Shown here: piece after piece, positions 43,983 to 53,215 of the stretch
How the letters are laid out: the number at the start of each line of letters is the position of its first letter
Numbering within the stretch: position 1 is the first letter of the stretch
Assembly: GCF_007830295.1 (NCBI RefSeq)
Contig: NZ_VLKC01000002.1
Span: forward strand, 3,328,881 to 3,392,880
Length of the DNA: 64,000 bases
Source: Sporomusa sp. KB1
GTDB lineage: Bacteria > Bacillota > Negativicutes > Sporomusales > Sporomusaceae
Direction: 5' to 3'
The notes under the pieces: model-generated
The model's input: only the letters and a program-made list of their open reading frames with translations
The model's database searches: none
Told to the model about the DNA's origin: nothing
Position numbers and translations under genes: made by a program

Positions 43983-44579
43983 ATGTCACTACATCAAGAA
44001 GACGCGCGCGGTAAAAAAATAATTTTTGTGGCCAACTGTCTGTTGAATGCCAACAACAAAGTCCGGGAATTTGCCCGGTATCCGGGAATGTTTTCCGAGA
44101 TAGTCCGGCTATTGGATGATTTTAGCATCGGGGTTATTCAAATGCCCTGCCCGGAAACGCTGTACATGGGCAACCAGCGCTGGTGGCACAGCCGTAACCT
44201 TTATGACAATGTGGGCTACCGGCGGTTTTGCCGGCAACTGGCCGGACAGATGGCTGATTATCTGCAAAACTACCAAAATGTAAATTATGAAGTGGTGGCT
44301 GTTCTTACCTGCGACGGTTCACCCAGCTGCGGCAGCAGTCTATCAAGCTACTGCGAGGATTGGGGCGGCCGTCCTAAAGAGGTGCCGCGGACCCTTGTCA
44401 ACAAACCCGGTATATTTATTGAGGAATTAACGGCAGAAGTTGCCGACCGCCGGCTGACCCTTCCCTTTATCTACGGGCTGGCCATGGATGATCGTGAGCG
44501 CAGCAATGAACAGATTATAAAAGAGTTCAGGGAATTTATTGACAGCAAGCTGGCGCAGGTGACAGGCGGCGCTGGATAG
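43983..44579 (+). CDS. TudS-related putative desulfidase
   Basis: 198 residues. Three conserved cysteines fit the [4Fe-4S] pattern of thiouracil desulfidase relatives (DUF523/TudS-like): Cys19 in VANCLLNANN, Cys56 in QMPCPETL and Cys116 in DGSPSCGSS. TudS removes sulfur from 2-thiouracil to give uracil. This protein lies between the pyrimidine-type importer and the ureide-degrading enzymes, so it could desulfurate an imported thiolated pyrimidine or hydantoin. The cluster ligands are seen; the substrate is inference. Confidence 0.7.
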   Translation: MSLHQEDARGKKIIFVANCLLNANNKVREFARYPGMFSEIVRLLDDFSIGVIQMPCPETLYMGNQRWWHSRNLYDNVGYRRFCRQLAGQMADYLQNYQNVNYEVVAVLTCDGSPSCGSSLSSYCEDWGGRPKEVPRTLVNKPGIFIEELTAEVADRRLTLPFIYGLAMDDRERSNEQIIKEFREFIDSKLAQVTGGAG

Positions 44580-44677
44580 CGCCGGCGACCTCCTGCCGGC
44601 TGCGAATGTCCGGGCTGATTTTCAGTCCGGCGGTGGAGGAACTGAGTGGCCAACTATGTTAAGTGAGGTGATTTACC

Positions 44678-45922
44678 GTGATCAAAGCCAATCCGGTGAG
44701 AATTGAAACAAGACTGCGCACCATTGCCGGTTTTACCGCGGAAACGGGCCGGATTACCCGCCCGACCTATTCACAGGCCTGGGTGGAAGCGGTGACCTAT
44801 CTACGCAGCGAAATGGAAGCGATGGACATGAAAGTTCGTATGGATACTTTCGGCAACCTGATCGGTTGCTATAATCCGGCGAACAGTAACGAAAAACCGG
44901 TGGCAATCGGTTCGCATATCGACAGTGTGGCCAACGCCGGCGCCTATGACGGTGTTGCCGGCGTTGTAGTTGGCCTTGAACTGGTGTCGATGCTGCATGA
45001 AAATCATGTGGTGCCGCCGTTTCCGGTCGAAGTCCTGGCAACTGCGGAAGAGGAAGGCCTTGTCTGCCAGAAAGGGTATTTCGGGGCGCGTTTTATGACC
45101 GGTGACATGAGTGTGGATGAGATGCTGGCTTATAAAAATGCCGACGGAAAAAACCTGGAAGTTCTCAGAGCGGAAAGCGGACTCTTTGCGGGCCGGCCCT
45201 TTGGGACCGACAGCGGCTGGGCCAGGAACTATTACAGCCGGTTTATGGAAGTGCACGTCGAGCAGGGTGCAGTACTTGCGTCCCAAGGCTGTGATGTGGG
45301 CATCGTGCGGGGGATTGTCGGCATTGGTCGGCTATTCTTTGAATTTCAGGGAGAAGCAGACCATGCCGGGCCTACGGTCATGAAAGACCGCCGGGATGCA
45401 ATGGTGGCCGCCGCCGATCTGATACTGAAGGTCTGGGAAATCGGTCAGGCGCATAGCGGCAGGGCGGTGACAACAGTCGGCCGCATTGCCAATTACCCCA
45501 ATATCCATAATGTCATTTCCGGCCAGGCCGCGCTTGTTGTCGACTTCCGGTCAGAGGATGACGGGCTGGCCAGGCGACTGGCGGGTGAGATCAAGGAATA
45601 TGCTATGAGCCTACAGGAAAAGTATGGGCTTGAAGTGCGGCTGGACAAGGAAATCTATACGCCTGTCCAACAGTTCTCGGAAAAACTGCTGGACTGCTAC
45701 CGGGCGCTGCAGATTCCTAATTCTATGGAGTTATACAGCTGGGCCGGGCATGATGCCAAGGCATTTGCCCAGGTCACCGACACCGCTATGATTTTCATGC
45801 CCAGCATCGGCGGCAAGAGCCACTGTCCGGAGGAATATACGAAAGTAGAAAGCTTCGAACTGGTCTGCGACAACCTCATCCGTCTATTCCTCCCGGCAGT
45901 CACCGGTATTGTCGCTCCGTAA
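44678..45922 (+). CDS. M20-family N-carbamoyl-amino-acid hydrolase (allantoate amidohydrolase/beta-ureidopropionase type)
   Basis: 414 residues starting at a GTG after GAGGTGA. Metal site: GSHIDSVANAGAYDGVAG, ATAEEEGLVCQ, and SWAGHDAKAF. The mid-domain EVHVEQGAVL and EADHAGPTVM are typical of the HyuC/AllC group, and IGGKSHCPEEYT closes the site. The enzyme hydrolyses N-carbamoyl groups to the amino acid, ammonia and CO2. It should act after ring opening by the amidohydrolase at 50520-51896. Confidence 0.9.
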   Translation: MIKANPVRIETRLRTIAGFTAETGRITRPTYSQAWVEAVTYLRSEMEAMDMKVRMDTFGNLIGCYNPANSNEKPVAIGSHIDSVANAGAYDGVAGVVVGLELVSMLHENHVVPPFPVEVLATAEEEGLVCQKGYFGARFMTGDMSVDEMLAYKNADGKNLEVLRAESGLFAGRPFGTDSGWARNYYSRFMEVHVEQGAVLASQGCDVGIVRGIVGIGRLFFEFQGEADHAGPTVMKDRRDAMVAAADLILKVWEIGQAHSGRAVTTVGRIANYPNIHNVISGQAALVVDFRSEDDGLARRLAGEIKEYAMSLQEKYGLEVRLDKEIYTPVQQFSEKLLDCYRALQIPNSMELYSWAGHDAKAFAQVTDTAMIFMPSIGGKSHCPEEYTKVESFELVCDNLIRLFLPAVTGIVAP

Positions 45923-45947
45923 GTCCAAGTTGAAAGGAGGCTGCTTT

Positions 45948-47108
45948 ATGCATCCGGAAATGGAAATGCTGCGATGCTTTATTGTGCGCGGTGGTACCAG
46001 CAAAGGTGTTTTCATCATGAAAAATGACCTGCCCCGGGATGCCGCCAGACGGGATGCTGTGATTCGGGCTATCTACGGCAGTCCTGATTTGCGCCAGATT
46101 GACGGCTTAGGGGGTGCGGACGTATTAACAAGCAAACTGGCGATTATTTCGCCGCCCAGCCGTCCCGATGCCGATGTGGATTATACCTTCGGCCAGGTTA
46201 GCTTTGAAACAGAGTGTATTGATTATGGCGGCAACTGCGGCAATATTTCCGCCGCTGTAGGTCCCTTTGCCATTGATGAAGGTCTGGTCGAGCCTGTGGA
46301 ACCGGTTACAACGGTTCGGATCCATTTGACCAATAGTAATAATATCCTTGTTGCCGCAGTGCCTGTGAAAAACGGGAAGGCAATGGTTGACGGCGACTTT
46401 GCCATTGACGGCTGCCCCGGCACCGGTGCGAGGATTACCCTGGACTGGTCCGATGTCTGCGGCGGAATTACCGGCAAGCTTCTGCCGACCGGCAATCCCC
46501 GGGACAGTATTACCGTGGACGGCAGGACCTATACCGTATCAATTGTCGATGCCGGTAACCCGGTTGTGTTTATCCAGGCTGGTGAGCTGAATCTGAAAGG
46601 GACTGAGGCGCCGCCGGCGCTGGAAGGTAGTCCGGCTTTAATGGCGACGATTGAAAAAATCCGGGGGCAGGCCGCCGTGCTGTGCGGTATGGTTGATAAC
46701 CCGGCAGCGGCCAAAGCCGTAAGTCCGTATGCCCCGTTTTTTGCCATAGTCAGCCCGCCGGCTGACTACCTTGCCTATAACGGCAAGGCTATATCTGCCG
46801 GTGAAGTAGATATTGTAGCGAGACTACTGTTTATGCAAAAAGTCCATAAGACCTATCCGGTTACCGGCACAGTGGCAACCGGAGCGGCAGTACGCATCCC
46901 GGGGAGTGTTGCCTGGAATGTTCTACGGGCGGAAGCCCAGTCAAAAGTGACAGTACATATTGGTCATCCGGGAGGCGTTATTCCCGTGGAAGCGGAAAGC
47001 TCAGAGGCCGGCGGGCAAATAAAGGTTACCAGGCTTGGTGTATACCGGACAGCCCGGAGAATCATGGAAGGGTATGTGTACGTTAGAAAATCAGTGTATC
47101 AGTCTTAG
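45948..47108 (+). CDS. PrpF-family isomerase (DUF453)
   Basis: 386 residues from the ATG at 45948 after AAAGGAGG. Family features are the N-terminal LRCFIVRGGTSKGVFI and the YGGNCGNISAAVGPFAID segment, in the diaminopimelate-epimerase-like fold. PrpF proteins isomerise 2-methylaconitate or related unsaturated di/tricarboxylates (methylitaconate, 4-oxalomesaconate). With the MmgE/PrpD protein upstream this suggests that a branched unsaturated acid is an intermediate. Confidence 0.88.
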   Translation: MHPEMEMLRCFIVRGGTSKGVFIMKNDLPRDAARRDAVIRAIYGSPDLRQIDGLGGADVLTSKLAIISPPSRPDADVDYTFGQVSFETECIDYGGNCGNISAAVGPFAIDEGLVEPVEPVTTVRIHLTNSNNILVAAVPVKNGKAMVDGDFAIDGCPGTGARITLDWSDVCGGITGKLLPTGNPRDSITVDGRTYTVSIVDAGNPVVFIQAGELNLKGTEAPPALEGSPALMATIEKIRGQAAVLCGMVDNPAAAKAVSPYAPFFAIVSPPADYLAYNGKAISAGEVDIVARLLFMQKVHKTYPVTGTVATGAAVRIPGSVAWNVLRAEAQSKVTVHIGHPGGVIPVEAESSEAGGQIKVTRLGVYRTARRIMEGYVYVRKSVYQS

Positions 47109-47144
47109 AAAAAATACATTTGTTTGCAGGAGGTTTATTATTAA

Positions 47145-48077
47145 ATGGATATGATCAAAGCAGCATTGAAGAGTTTAGGGTATCCGGAGCGGGATTGTTA
47201 TGAACTGACGGCTTCGCCGCACCGGTTCCCGGACGGGGCGCATTACCGCAATGAAGTCGCCGGCATTGAGAATTTTCAAGTGCTGGAAGCTATGGTTGAT
47301 GAAGCCGAGAAGAGACAGGTGCCAATTCACCGGATCATTGCCACCGTCGGCGGGGCGACACTGCTGACTGACGCGGAATTGAAAGATATGGCGCAACTGG
47401 CCGCCGCAAAAAATATCGAGGTTATAATAACGCCCTGCACCAGCCGCGGCTGGGACAGCGGCCGCCAGATAACAACACCCGAAGGCATTGTTTCCGGGAT
47501 GAGGATTCGCGGCGTTGATAATATGTATTATGTGCTTAAGTGTGTCGAAAGAAGCCTTGAAGCCGGCTTCAAGGGCTTCCTGGTCACGGATGAGGGACTG
47601 TTAACCGTGCTGGGGGAAATGCGGGCTAAAGGCTATATCCCGCAAGATGTCATTTTTAAGGTGTCTGTTTTCGCCGGCCATGGCACTCCGGCCAGCGCCA
47701 AACTTTTGCAAAAACTCGGAGCGGATACCTTTAATCCCCTGGCGGATTTAACCTTGCCGATGCTTGCTGCCATCCGCAGCGCCGTGAATTTGCCCATGGA
47801 CGTTTATCTGGCTTTAGTGGACGGAATGGGCGGCTTCTACCGTTTCAGCGAGGCTGCCGAGATTGCCAAAATATGCGCACCGGTTTACTTTAAATTTGAG
47901 CCGGGCAAATCGGAGGGCGATATATATAAAACCTGGGTTGATACCGGCTACAAAGCTTATCTGGCACGGGAAAAAGTGCGTCAGGTTCAGGCGGTTAGCG
48001 ATTGGATCAAGCGGTTGGCGCCTGAACTGGTATGTTCTGCCCAGGCGGTTGCCGGCCTGAGCATACCAAAAGCGTAG
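47145..48077 (+). CDS. Unknown TIM-barrel-like protein
   Basis: 310 residues. The sequence alternates helices and strands in a TIM-barrel manner: RIIATVGGATLLTD, IEVIITPCTSRGWDSG, GFKGFLVTDEGLL, FKVSVFAGHGTPASAKLL, DVYLALVDGMGGFYRFSE. Similarity to U32-peptidase-like or aldolase-like barrels is possible, but I could not assign a family with confidence. It is embedded between the PrpF and Ldh-family genes (36 bases after PrpF), so it is probably a pathway enzyme. Confidence 0.5.
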   Translation: MDMIKAALKSLGYPERDCYELTASPHRFPDGAHYRNEVAGIENFQVLEAMVDEAEKRQVPIHRIIATVGGATLLTDAELKDMAQLAAAKNIEVIITPCTSRGWDSGRQITTPEGIVSGMRIRGVDNMYYVLKCVERSLEAGFKGFLVTDEGLLTVLGEMRAKGYIPQDVIFKVSVFAGHGTPASAKLLQKLGADTFNPLADLTLPMLAAIRSAVNLPMDVYLALVDGMGGFYRFSEAAEIAKICAPVYFKFEPGKSEGDIYKTWVDTGYKAYLAREKVRQVQAVSDWIKRLAPELVCSAQAVAGLSIPKA

Positions 48078-48181
48078 TCTGGCCTGTTTGGCAGCAAAAG
48101 ATAGTATACGACGCCGGCGGAGGCAATATTCTTTATATGTTGCTGTCCGTCGCAAAACGAAGGGTATAGGGATGTGGTTCT

Positions 48182-49249
48182 ATGGCAGGGGAAGAGAAAA
48201 TTGTCCGGGTAGATGCTGAGACGCTAAAAAAATGCTGTGATGCCATATTTGTGGCTGCCGGCATGCGGCAGGCAGAAGCCGGGCGGGTAAGCGACTGTCT
48301 TATCCAAGCAGATTTAATGGGAATGAATTCCCATGGCGTGATGCGGGTTCCGGCTTATGTCAGGCGTATCGAGACCGGGGCCACACGCGCCGTCAGTACT
48401 ATTGAAATTGTGAAAGAATCCGGCACAACCACATTGCTTGACGGCCACAATGGCATGGGGCAGGTCATTGCCACCCAAGCTATGCAGATTTGCCTGGACA
48501 AAGCGGAGAAAGACGGTGTCGCTTTTACGGCCGTTCGCGGCAGCAACCACTTTGGCATGGCGCTAACCTATTCGACAATGGCTTTGCCGCACGATATGAT
48601 CGGCATGGTTTTTACGTCGCCGGCGGCCAAGCTGATGGCGCCATGGGGAGGCGCCGATCCTATTCTGGATAACAATCCGTTCTCGTTTGCAGTACCGTCA
48701 GGTGAGGAATACCCAGTGGTATTGGATATGGCAACAACCGTTGTTTCCCGGGGAAAAATTGCCGTGGCGGCTAAAAAGGGAGAAAAGATTCCTCTGGAGT
48801 GGGCTATGACAGCGGACGGGCTGCCGACCAATGATCCGCAGGCGGCTTTCAACGGGATACTGCTGCCGACAGGCGGTTATAAAGGTTACGGACTGACGGT
48901 TATTGTCGGCATCTTATCTGCCGTGTTATCAGGGGCGGCCATTTTGTCCACGGAAGTGACTGATTTTTATAACGATGTCAAACGACCGCAGAATATAGGG
49001 CATCTTTTTGGCGCTATTAAAATTGACCGGTTTTGCGAGCCCGGGATATTTAAAGCCAGAATGGATGAAATGATCAGGGAAATAAAGAACTGCCGGCTGG
49101 CGCCGGGGTCAGAACATATTTACCTTCCCGGTGAACGTGAATATGTTGCGGCGTCAGAAAACCAGGCTAAGGGAATACCGCTGGCGGTGACCGTGCTTGC
49201 CGACTTAAACTGCCTGGCCCAAAAGTACGGTATACGGCCCTCTCTGTGA
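48182..49249 (+). CDS. Ldh-family oxidoreductase (malate/ureidoglycolate dehydrogenase type)
   Basis: 355 residues. It has the Ldh_2 family pattern: GMNSHGVMRVPAYVRRIETGA with the conserved His near residue 44, SNHFGMALTYSTMAL with the active-site His, DNNPFSFAVPSG, and ATTVVSRGKI. These NAD(P) enzymes oxidise 2-hydroxy acids, including malate and ureidoglycolate (AllD). In this cluster a hydroxy- or ureido-acid is a reasonable substrate. Confidence 0.85.
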   Translation: MAGEEKIVRVDAETLKKCCDAIFVAAGMRQAEAGRVSDCLIQADLMGMNSHGVMRVPAYVRRIETGATRAVSTIEIVKESGTTTLLDGHNGMGQVIATQAMQICLDKAEKDGVAFTAVRGSNHFGMALTYSTMALPHDMIGMVFTSPAAKLMAPWGGADPILDNNPFSFAVPSGEEYPVVLDMATTVVSRGKIAVAAKKGEKIPLEWAMTADGLPTNDPQAAFNGILLPTGGYKGYGLTVIVGILSAVLSGAAILSTEVTDFYNDVKRPQNIGHLFGAIKIDRFCEPGIFKARMDEMIREIKNCRLAPGSEHIYLPGEREYVAASENQAKGIPLAVTVLADLNCLAQKYGIRPSL

Positions 49250-49293
49250 GTAAGCTGCGTATAACAAAAAAATTCTAAAATGAGGTAATAAGC

Positions 49294-50496
49294 ATGAGTC
49301 ATAAAGTGGATCTAACAACTGATTTTTGTGGAGTGCGGTTTCCTAACCCCTTCATCCTGGCGTCCGGGCCGGTAACGGATACTCCGGAAAAAGTATTGCG
49401 TGCCTTTAAAATGGGCTGGGGTGGGGCGATTCTGAAAACTATCTCCATGGAACCGGCAAAGCATGCCCAGGTAACGCCACGATTCAGCCGCGTAAAACAA
49501 GGTGCCAGTACGATTGGTTTTACCAATATGGAGCTTAGCAGCACGCACACGCTGGACTGGTGGGTGGAAACAGTAAAGAAAATTAAACGGGAATATCCTG
49601 ATCATCCAATATTCGCCAGCATCATGCGAACTTCCAAGCGCACGCAGGAAGACTGGGTGACGGCAACCAAGGCTTTTCAGGATGCGGGCATAGATGGCAT
49701 TGAACTGAATTTTTCCTGTTCCCATGCCTTTCACTTCAGCGGTGGCGGCGCCTCCATCGGCAAAGATCCGGAAGCAACCAAAACGATTGTGGAATGGGTT
49801 ATGGCTGCTGCCAAAGTGCCGGTAGTGGCAAAACTTACCGTAGCGACATCGTACATTGGCCAAATAGCCAGAACCGCCATACTTGCGGGCGCAAACGGGA
49901 TTACGGCAATAAACAGTGTTCCCGGGGTGGCAGGCTTTGATCTTGATACATTTACGCCCTCGCCGGCTGTTGACGGGTTTTCTTCCTTTACCGGCTACAG
50001 TGGTCCGGCAATAAAACCGATTGGCCTCCGGTGCGTGGGTGAAATCCTGCGGGAGAACTCGGTACCGGTCATGGGCTGCGGTGGAATATCGAATTGGAAA
50101 GATGCCGTCGATTACATGCTTATGGGGGCTAAAACGGTGCAGCTTTGTACGGCACCCATGTTGCAGGGCTTTGATATGATCGATGCCCTTACAACCGGCT
50201 TGACGGAGTATTTGGCCAAACGCGGCTATACAAGTCCGTTGGAACTGATTGGCGCAGGGTTTCCCAGTTATAGGGACCATCATTTATTATCCCGTGACTA
50301 TACAGTTGTCGCCCAAGTTAACCGGGAAAAATGCAAAAAGTGCCGGGAGTGTTATCTTGCCTGCCGTGACAGCGCCAATGAAGCCATTGCCTGGACAGAA
50401 GCCGGGCCGGAAATCGAGCAAGAAAAATGCATTGGCTGCTCGCTCTGTCAGCAAGTGTGCCGGCAGCCGGGCTGCGTTAGCATGGAACGAGTATAA
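49294..50496 (+). CDS. Dihydropyrimidine dehydrogenase subunit (PreA-like) with ferredoxin tail
   Basis: 400 residues. The N-terminal FMN barrel (1-310) starts DLTTDFCGVRFPNPFILASGP and has IELNFSCSHAF and VMGCGGISNWKDAVDYMLMGA. The C-terminal dicluster ferredoxin has CKKCRECYLACRD and CIGCSLCQQVCRQPG. PreA reduces uracil or thymine to the dihydro form with its partner PreT. PreT is absent here, so electrons may come from ferredoxin or another flavoprotein. The segment aligned with the active-site loop of mammalian DPD (LACGQDPE) reads ASIGKDPE, so the acid cysteine is not in the same place; the substrate may differ. Confidence 0.85.
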   Translation: MSHKVDLTTDFCGVRFPNPFILASGPVTDTPEKVLRAFKMGWGGAILKTISMEPAKHAQVTPRFSRVKQGASTIGFTNMELSSTHTLDWWVETVKKIKREYPDHPIFASIMRTSKRTQEDWVTATKAFQDAGIDGIELNFSCSHAFHFSGGGASIGKDPEATKTIVEWVMAAAKVPVVAKLTVATSYIGQIARTAILAGANGITAINSVPGVAGFDLDTFTPSPAVDGFSSFTGYSGPAIKPIGLRCVGEILRENSVPVMGCGGISNWKDAVDYMLMGAKTVQLCTAPMLQGFDMIDALTTGLTEYLAKRGYTSPLELIGAGFPSYRDHHLLSRDYTVVAQVNREKCKKCRECYLACRDSANEAIAWTEAGPEIEQEKCIGCSLCQQVCRQPGCVSMERV

Positions 50497-50519
50497 TAAT
50501 ACTTTGGTAAGGTGATAGC

Positions 50520-51896
50520 ATGGATAAAAAAATGGATGTTGTCTTGCAAAATGTCCAGGTGGTCGGCGTAACCGGCATTGCAGCAAAAAACGTCGGCGTC
50601 GCTGACGGACGGATAGCGGTGATTGCAGAACCGTCATCCCACCTGTCAGGTGAGCGGCTGATTGAGGGGAAAGGACTTTTCCTGCTGCCGGGACTGATCG
50701 ACACTCATATGCATGTCCGGGGGCCGGCTTTCAGTCAGCGGGAAGATTTTTTCAGCGGAACCGCAGCCGCGGCGGCCGGCGGTATTACCACGGTTCTGGA
50801 AATGCCGGTCAGCAAGCCGCCCACCTATTCGGTGGAGGTTTTACAAAACAGGCTTGCCTGTGCGGGCAGGCAGGCCCTGGTTGATTTTGCTTTTTACGGT
50901 GCGGCCGGCAAAGATAATGTGCAAGAGATTGCGGCTTTGGCCAAAGCCGGTGTTATCGGGTTTAAGACCTTCACCCAAAGTGCTCCGGCAGGCAGGGAAC
51001 AGGAATTTCGGGGGTTGTGCGCCCCCAGTTCCGCCGATTTATATGAGGTGTTTGCTGAGATCGGGAAAACCGGTTTGATTGCCGCTGTTCATGCTGAGGA
51101 AGATTCACTGATTGGGTATTTTGCCGGAAAAGATGACGATCCGTATTCGTTTGGCCGGCCGCCGGTCGTAGAACTTGAGGCTGTTGCCCGGTCGCTGGTA
51201 TTGGCAAGGACGGCGGGTGCACGTCTGGCAATATGCCACACAAGCCTGCCCGAATCTGTGGAGCTTGTCGACAGCGCCCGGGGCTTAGGGCAGGAAGTGT
51301 ACATGGAGACTTGTCTTCACTACCTGGTAGCTTCACACGAGGAAGTGAAAAAGGTCGGTCCCTTTGCAAAAATAAAACCGCCGCTGCGTGACAAAGAACG
51401 GGCGGCAAAGTTGTATCAAATGTATTGCCGCGGAAAATTGGATTATCTCGGCAGCGACCACGCGCCATTTACCAAAGAAGAAAAGCTGGCCGAGCGGACG
51501 CCGGACGGGTTGGCAGCAACTGAACTTACTCTCCCGCTATTACTGGCAAGAGTCAAAAAAGGGGAAGTAACCCTGGAACGAATCGTAGAGACCTGTTGTC
51601 ACAATCCTGCCAGAGTCTTTGGATTGTATCCGCGCAAAGGAGCAATCGCCGTTGGGGCCGACGCCGACTTGGTCCTGCTGGATTTAAGCAAATCAACGCA
51701 GGTCCGGCTTGACTGTCTGAAAACCAGGGCTAAAGCCTGCGCTACGATTTACGAAGGCTGGGAAACCGGCGGTGAGATCGTGCTGACGATGGTGCGGGGG
51801 CAGGCTGTGATAGAGCGGGGCGAAATAACCGGCAAGCCGGGCTGGGGTCAGTTTATCCGGCCGGAACCTGTGAGCAGTGCTTTACAAGTCATGTAG
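50520..51896 (+). CDS. Cyclic amidohydrolase (dihydropyrimidinase/allantoinase/dihydroorotase type)
   Basis: 458 residues. Metal and active-site motifs in order: DTHMHVRGP (HxH), GFKTFTQSAP (probable carboxylated lysine), AVHAEED, ICHTSLPES, and LGSDHAPF. This matches the hydantoinase-allantoinase-dihydroorotase family, which opens cyclic ureide rings to N-carbamoyl acids. It would act after PreA and before the M20 hydrolase. It lies 23 bases after the PreA-like gene. Confidence 0.9.
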   Translation: MDKKMDVVLQNVQVVGVTGIAAKNVGVADGRIAVIAEPSSHLSGERLIEGKGLFLLPGLIDTHMHVRGPAFSQREDFFSGTAAAAAGGITTVLEMPVSKPPTYSVEVLQNRLACAGRQALVDFAFYGAAGKDNVQEIAALAKAGVIGFKTFTQSAPAGREQEFRGLCAPSSADLYEVFAEIGKTGLIAAVHAEEDSLIGYFAGKDDDPYSFGRPPVVELEAVARSLVLARTAGARLAICHTSLPESVELVDSARGLGQEVYMETCLHYLVASHEEVKKVGPFAKIKPPLRDKERAAKLYQMYCRGKLDYLGSDHAPFTKEEKLAERTPDGLAATELTLPLLLARVKKGEVTLERIVETCCHNPARVFGLYPRKGAIAVGADADLVLLDLSKSTQVRLDCLKTRAKACATIYEGWETGGEIVLTMVRGQAVIERGEITGKPGWGQFIRPEPVSSALQVM

Positions 51897-51907
51897 AGAG
51901 GAAAGAT

Positions 51908-53188
51908 GTGAGTAGGATGTGGAAAACGCTGGAGATACCGTGGTGCAAGGGAAAAAGGCATTTTAAGATAGCCGAACAGGCATTGGCTTGGGTGGCTACG
52001 CCCAGAAACTATCCTGGCGTTAGCGACGAGCAGGGAGAAATCCTACGGGCCATCAGAACACCGGTTGGCAGTCTGCCGCTGCGAGAACTGGTTGCAAACG
52101 CTAAAGGGAAAAAAACCGCTATACTTGTTGATGATGCTACCCGGGTTACGCCGGTGCAAACAATCCTGCCTATTCTGCTGGACGAACTCAATGTGGCCGG
52201 CGTGCCTGACCAGCAGATTAAAGTTATACTGGCTCTCGGCAGCCACCGTTTTATGACCCCGGCAGAAATTCGCAGTCGGCTTGGGCCTTGCACCGAACGG
52301 GTGGAGGCAATTAACCATGCCTACAACGATCCGGCCCAACTGGTCAGGTTGGGAACGACCACAGCCGGAACACCGATCATTGTCAGCCGGGTGTATTATG
52401 AAAGTGATATCAGTATCGGGATCAGCAATATTATCCCCCATTTCATCGCCGGGTGGTCGGGCGGCGCCAAGATAGTCCAGCCGGGTGTTTCCGGAGAGGA
52501 GACGACTGCCCGCATTCATCTCAATGGCAGTCTGTCCTGGCCAGCCATCCTGGGGAATCCGGAAAATCCGATAAGGCATGAGATGGAAGAAGTAGCCCGG
52601 CTGTCCGGGTTAAAGATGGTAATCAATACTGTCCTGAATCTGGAGGAGAAGATTGTTAAGGTTATTGCGGGCGATATAGTGTTAGCGCACCGTGAAGCTG
52701 TCAGACACGCGCGGGAAATTTATGAGTTTCCGATCAGTGAACAACCGGATATTGTGATAGCCGGCTCATATCCGGCCAATAAGGACTTCTGGCAGGCCGA
52801 CAAGGCTCTGGCCGCAGCCGCATTAATGGTCAAGCCCGGGGGGACGGTCATATTGGCTGCACCCTGTGTTGAAGGCATCAGCCCGGAGCATCCGGTATTA
52901 CTGGAACTGGGAGACTGCCCGCCGCGCGAAGTATACGAACGGGCGGCCGGCGGCGAATTTCAGGACCCGATCGGAGTAACGGCTCATATAAAAATCGGTG
53001 TGATGCGCGAAATGGCCAATGTGATTTTGGTTTCGCAGGGAGTTTCCCGGGTGGATACTGTGCGCATGGGACTTCAGTATGCTCCTGACATTGACAGTGC
53101 GATTGCAATGGCACAGGCCAGACACGGGACAACGGCAAGAGTCGGGGTTATCACGCACGGGGCCGACATAGCGCCGGTACTCCGGTAA
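51908..53188 (+). CDS. LarA-family (nickel-pincer racemase-like) protein, DUF2088
   Basis: 426 residues from a GTG after AGAGAGG. LarA-like motifs are VDDATRVTP, GSHRFMTPAEI, and HFIAGWSGGAKIVQPG with Lys188 in the position that binds the nickel-pincer cofactor in lactate racemase. Relatives racemise or epimerise 2-hydroxy acids. No larB/C/E cofactor genes are in the window. It is the last gene of the cluster and lies 11 bases after the amidohydrolase; it may act on the same hydroxy acid as the Ldh-family enzyme. Confidence 0.82.
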   Translation: MSRMWKTLEIPWCKGKRHFKIAEQALAWVATPRNYPGVSDEQGEILRAIRTPVGSLPLRELVANAKGKKTAILVDDATRVTPVQTILPILLDELNVAGVPDQQIKVILALGSHRFMTPAEIRSRLGPCTERVEAINHAYNDPAQLVRLGTTTAGTPIIVSRVYYESDISIGISNIIPHFIAGWSGGAKIVQPGVSGEETTARIHLNGSLSWPAILGNPENPIRHEMEEVARLSGLKMVINTVLNLEEKIVKVIAGDIVLAHREAVRHAREIYEFPISEQPDIVIAGSYPANKDFWQADKALAAAALMVKPGGTVILAAPCVEGISPEHPVLLELGDCPPREVYERAAGGEFQDPIGVTAHIKIGVMREMANVILVSQGVSRVDTVRMGLQYAPDIDSAIAMAQARHGTTARVGVITHGADIAPVLR

Positions 53189-53215
53189 TACCGGACAAAA
53201 GACAAGGGCAAAGAC

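Noticed and set aside
49312..50283. Long minus-strand open frame of 323 codons opposite the PreA-like gene
   Set aside because: Composition and lack of any family resemblance show that it is a shadow of the plus-strand gene in G+C-rich DNA.
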